NCBI GenBank assembly: GCA_036268355.1
Contig: DATAUG010000247.1
Location: 1-16,209, forward strand
Source: DASQPJ01 sp036268355
GTDB taxonomy: Bacteria > Actinomycetota > Actinomycetes > Sporichthyales > Sporichthyaceae
DNA: 16,209 nt
Direction: 5' to 3'
Shown in pieces: positions 14,273-16,209 of this stretch. Each line of letters opens with the position of its first letter. Position 1 is the first letter of the stretch. The notes below the pieces were generated by a model, which saw only the letters and a list, made by a program, of their open reading frames with translations, was not told the origin of the DNA and made no database searches. A program made the position numbers and the translations under genes.

Positions 14273-15571
14273 GTGGGTCCCGGTGGGCGCCCTGCCGCGT
14301 CGGCGTCCACCCGGAAGGATCCAGCCGCGTTCTTCGCTGCGGCCCATCGATTGCTCGGCGAGGGCGGCCAGGACAATCTGACGGTCGCGTCGCTGTGCGA
14401 CCGATTGGGCGTGTCGAAAGGCTCCTTCTACCACCACTTCGACGACATGAACGCCTTCGTCGACCGGTTCGCCGCTGCCTGGGGCGCTTGGATGGAACAG
14501 CTCTTCGTTCAGCTGGGCGAAGCTGCAGATCCACGCCGTCGTCTCGAGTTCGCCGCCAACGAGGCCTTCGTGGTCATGTCGCCCGCAGTCCAGGCGATGC
14601 GCGCCTGGGGCCGGACCAACCCGAGGATCGCAGAGGCGTTCACCTCGCCGGAGAGGACTTGGTGGAAGACCGCCGTCGGGACCTTCGCCGACGTCGCTGA
14701 GGATGAGGTCAGCGGCCAGATCATCACGACGATGAACAACGCGGTGTCCATCGGTTTCCTCACCCGCCCCCGCCGGTTGGAACGGGAACGCTACGTCCGA
14801 CTGCTGGCGCTGCTCTACCGGTCCTACGGGGTGGGCACCGACCTGGCCCGCTGCGACGGCCGCGCGCAGTTGGAGGTTCTGTCCTGGGACCGCAGCCAGG
14901 TCCGCAGACTCGATCCCGACCCGTTGCCGACCCCGGACGTCCCGGTCACCCCCGCGACGGCACCGACGATTCGTGGTCACACGCAGGGACCCGTGTGCGG
15001 GAAGGACGACTACTACCTGGCCGCGACCGAGCTTCTCGGCGAGCAAGGGCCCGGCGCGGTGACGGTCACCGGCCTGGCCAGGAAGCTGGGCGTGAGCACC
15101 GGCTCGTTCCAACATCACTTCGGCTCACAGGCACACTTCGTCGAGTCCTACGTGGCCGACCGGCTGCGCACGGAGAACGCGGAAATCCGGTCCTTCGCCC
15201 GCGAGCGCAATCCGTTGCGCAGAATGGAGTTCCTGCTCTCGGAAATGCTGATCGGACCCGACCCGGCCGAGACCGCGTGGCGCGCCTGGGGTCACACCAA
15301 CCCGGTGGTCGGCGCAGCGATCCGCCGACTGGACAAGCTGCGCGAACAAGCACTCGCCGAGGCGATCGGCCAGTCGGTCCCGGGCCTGGACAGTGCCGCG
15401 ACTGCTGAACTGACACTGGGATTCGCCCTCGGACTACGCCGAGAAGCTCCGCCCTTCGGCCAAGAACTTCGCACCCGAACGGCACTCGAATGGATGCGAC
15501 GGGTCCTCGGCGTCGACGCCGCCCTGCGGACCGAGGACGGCCTGCCGAGGCTGACGGTCAGCCCCGCCTGA
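14273..15571 (+). CDS. Tandem (double) TetR-family regulator
   Basis: A 432-residue protein made of two TetR units in a row. Unit 1 has its helix-turn-helix at about 36-57, with Leu-Gly46-Val-Ser-Lys-Gly-Ser-Phe-Tyr-His-His-Phe. Unit 2 has it at about 263-284, with Leu-Gly273-Val-Ser-Thr-Gly-Ser-Phe-Gln-His-His-Phe. In the ligand domains, Arg110-Ala-Trp-Gly-Arg-Thr-Asn-Pro matches Arg337-Ala-Trp-Gly-His-Thr-Asn-Pro. Both motif pairs are offset by exactly 227 residues, which shows an internal duplication and fusion. TetR proteins normally act as dimers of one ~200-residue chain. Here one chain could form a pseudo-dimer with two different half-site readers. A Pro/Thr-rich linker near residues 215-240 joins the units. 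The start is the GTG with GGAGG. The divergent hydrolase gene is its likely target. Confidence 0.9.
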   Translation: MGPGGRPAASASTRKDPAAFFAAAHRLLGEGGQDNLTVASLCDRLGVSKGSFYHHFDDMNAFVDRFAAAWGAWMEQLFVQLGEAADPRRRLEFAANEAFVVMSPAVQAMRAWGRTNPRIAEAFTSPERTWWKTAVGTFADVAEDEVSGQIITTMNNAVSIGFLTRPRRLERERYVRLLALLYRSYGVGTDLARCDGRAQLEVLSWDRSQVRRLDPDPLPTPDVPVTPATAPTIRGHTQGPVCGKDDYYLAATELLGEQGPGAVTVTGLARKLGVSTGSFQHHFGSQAHFVESYVADRLRTENAEIRSFARERNPLRRMEFLLSEMLIGPDPAETAWRAWGHTNPVVGAAIRRLDKLREQALAEAIGQSVPGLDSAATAELTLGFALGLRREAPPFGQELRTRTALEWMRRVLGVDAALRTEDGLPRLTVSPA

Positions 15572-16071
15572 CGGCGTGAACCGAGCACCGGCCAACGAGC
15601 ACGGAAAACGCGGCCCCGTGCGCCGTTGACGATGCACCATCCGGCGAGGTGATCGGGGAACTCCCGTCGGCCGGCCGGCATGACCGCAACCAGGGCCTTA
15701 CTCCGCCCGCTTCTGCGCTGACGACCGAGCCGTTCGGCAGGCTGGAGCCGTCCTTGAGCGCGCTCGCGGAATCGGGCCTTGCGTCCCTGCGGGGTCAAGA
15801 CGACGGTGACCTCGAGGTCGAGCACGCGTTGCGCCCAGTCGGCGATGACGTCCCGAAAGCGGTGGGGGTCGAGCGGGCCTGGGCGGTGAAGCATACCGAT
15901 GGAAAGTGAGACCCCTTCGTACGCGAGCAGCGCCACCAGTGCCCGGTCGTCGATGAACTGACGCGGAGCGTGGGCGAGGGATACCTCGCAGTTCCTTGCA
16001 GAGATGCAAACCAACGTCGTAGTCGGCACAACCGAGACCAGGGCTCCTTCACGGAGGGCCGTGATTCCCAT
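15292..16071 (-). CDS. Unrecognised protein; C-terminal part antisense to tandem TetR
   Basis: A 259-codon frame. The start is well supported: the ATG at 16071 has AGGAG (16079-16083) with a 7-base gap, and it sits 33 bases after the stop of a co-directional gene, as in an operon. The first ~110 residues look coding, with segments such as Phe-Ile-Asp-Asp-Arg-Ala-Leu-Val-Ala-Leu-Leu and Phe-Arg-Asp-Val-Ile-Ala-Asp-Trp-Ala-Gln-Arg-Val-Leu-Asp-Leu-Glu-Val. After about residue 120 the chain turns Arg/Ser/Pro-rich, and the last ~93 codons lie antisense within the tandem TetR gene. The true product may end earlier through a frameshift or lost stop, or the gene may be truncated. No signal peptide or membrane helix is clear. 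The family is not recognised. Confidence 0.45.
   Translation of the reverse strand: MGITALREGALVSVVPTTTLVCISARNCEVSLAHAPRQFIDDRALVALLAYEGVSLSIGMLHRPGPLDPHRFRDVIADWAQRVLDLEVTVVLTPQGRKARFRERAQGRLQPAERLGRQRRSGRSKALVAVMPAGRREFPDHLAGWCIVNGARGRVFRARWPVLGSRRQAGLTVSLGRPSSVRRAASTPRTRRIHSSAVRVRSSWPKGGASRRSPRANPSVSSAVAALSRPGTDWPIASASACSRSLSSRRIAAPTTGLV
15599..15621 (+). terminator. Hairpin downstream of tandem TetR
   Basis: GCACGG (15599-15604) pairs with CCGTGC (15616-15621) across an 11-base loop, starting 28 bases past the regulator's stop. No T-run follows, so the call is tentative. The minus-strand frame above runs through it. Confidence 0.3.
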
Positions 16072-16104
16072 CGCTGCGCTCCTGCAGCTCCCGGACCGTC
16101 GCGT

Positions 16105-16209
16105 TCACCGACCGGCGTCGACCAGCCGAAGCAGGCGGGCTTGGGTCGCGCCGTTGTTCAGCGGTTCGCCGGTGTGGCCCCAGTCAGCCACCTCCAGCAG
16201 CGCCTGCGC
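16105..16209 (-). CDS. C-terminal end of a protein, partial
   Basis: The minus strand is open from the window edge to a TGA at 16105-16107 and gives the last 34 residues of a protein, starting Ala-Gln-Ala-Leu-Leu-Glu-Val-Ala-Asp-Trp and ending Leu-Leu-Arg-Leu-Val-Asp-Ala-Gly-Arg. Third codon positions are almost all G or C, as in the real genes here, and the composition fits a helical C-terminus. The next gene on the same strand begins 33 bases later with a good ribosome site, so the two probably share a transcript. The family cannot be told from so short a piece. Confidence 0.55.
   Translation of the reverse strand, partial: AQALLEVADWGHTGEPLNNGATQARLLRLVDAGR

Noticed and set aside
15549..15563. 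GGCTGAC-G-GTCAGCC as a fifth operator of the CTGAC type
   Set aside because: The spacing is one base instead of five and it lies inside the last codons of the tandem TetR gene; perfect 15-base palindromes are expected a few times per window at this GC content.
15649..15909. An 86-codon plus-strand frame after the tandem TetR
   Set aside because: It opposes the minus-strand frame with better start signals and has no recognisable protein features.
15996..16009. TTGCA-N4-TGCAA dyad as a regulator site
   Set aside because: It lies inside a putative coding region, and short dyads of this kind are expected by chance.
1..16209. CRISPR arrays, tRNA or rRNA genes, insertion sequences, integrases
   Set aside because: No regularly spaced repeats, cloverleaf-like sequences, rRNA segments, transposase motifs or matching terminal inverted repeats were seen on either strand.

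Overview
The window is high-GC (roughly 70%) DNA with strong GC bias at third codon positions, GTG and TTG starts, TetR and PadR regulators, Sec-exported proteins and Liv-type ABC transport genes. Together these point to an actinomycete; the species cannot be read from this sequence. No rRNA, tRNA, transposase, integrase or CRISPR array was seen.

Left arm (1-3739): a small Clp-N-domain-like protein at the edge, a 0.7 kb region with no clear gene, then a secreted multi-domain Ig-like protein (1199-2488). After it lies 1.25 kb of mostly non-coding or decayed DNA. This holds a 79-residue secreted protein on the minus strand (3000-3239), the first 27 codons of what looks like a broken PadR regulator (3561-3644), a frameshifted coding remnant, and several dyad-symmetric sites.

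Centre (3740-12547): the main system. A TetR regulator (minus) faces a four-gene plus-strand operon: an AarF/UbiB/ABC1-type atypical kinase, a secreted protein of unknown fold with a C-terminal membrane anchor, a membrane-anchored Liv-type substrate-binding protein, and a 1209-residue protein holding both Liv permeases and both Liv ATPases in one chain (LivH-LivM-LivF-LivG order). Every junction in the operon is a 4-base start/stop overlap, so the genes are probably translationally coupled. The layout suggests one uptake machine with a dedicated regulator and a kinase; the substrate is unknown, and a lipid-like or other hydrophobic compound is only an inference from the kinase family.

Right arm (12548-16209): a secreted alpha/beta hydrolase with a complete putative triad (minus, TTG start) diverges from a tandem TetR regulator, whose two halves are related copies offset by exactly 227 residues at two separate motifs. 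Two further minus-strand genes close the window: an unrecognised protein whose frame runs about 280 bases antisense into the tandem regulator, and the C-terminal end of another protein.

A gapped palindrome, CTGAC-N5-GTCAG, occurs four times: at 2800, 3729, 10917 and 12609. This is far more often than expected by chance and suggests an operator used by a local TetR-type regulator.
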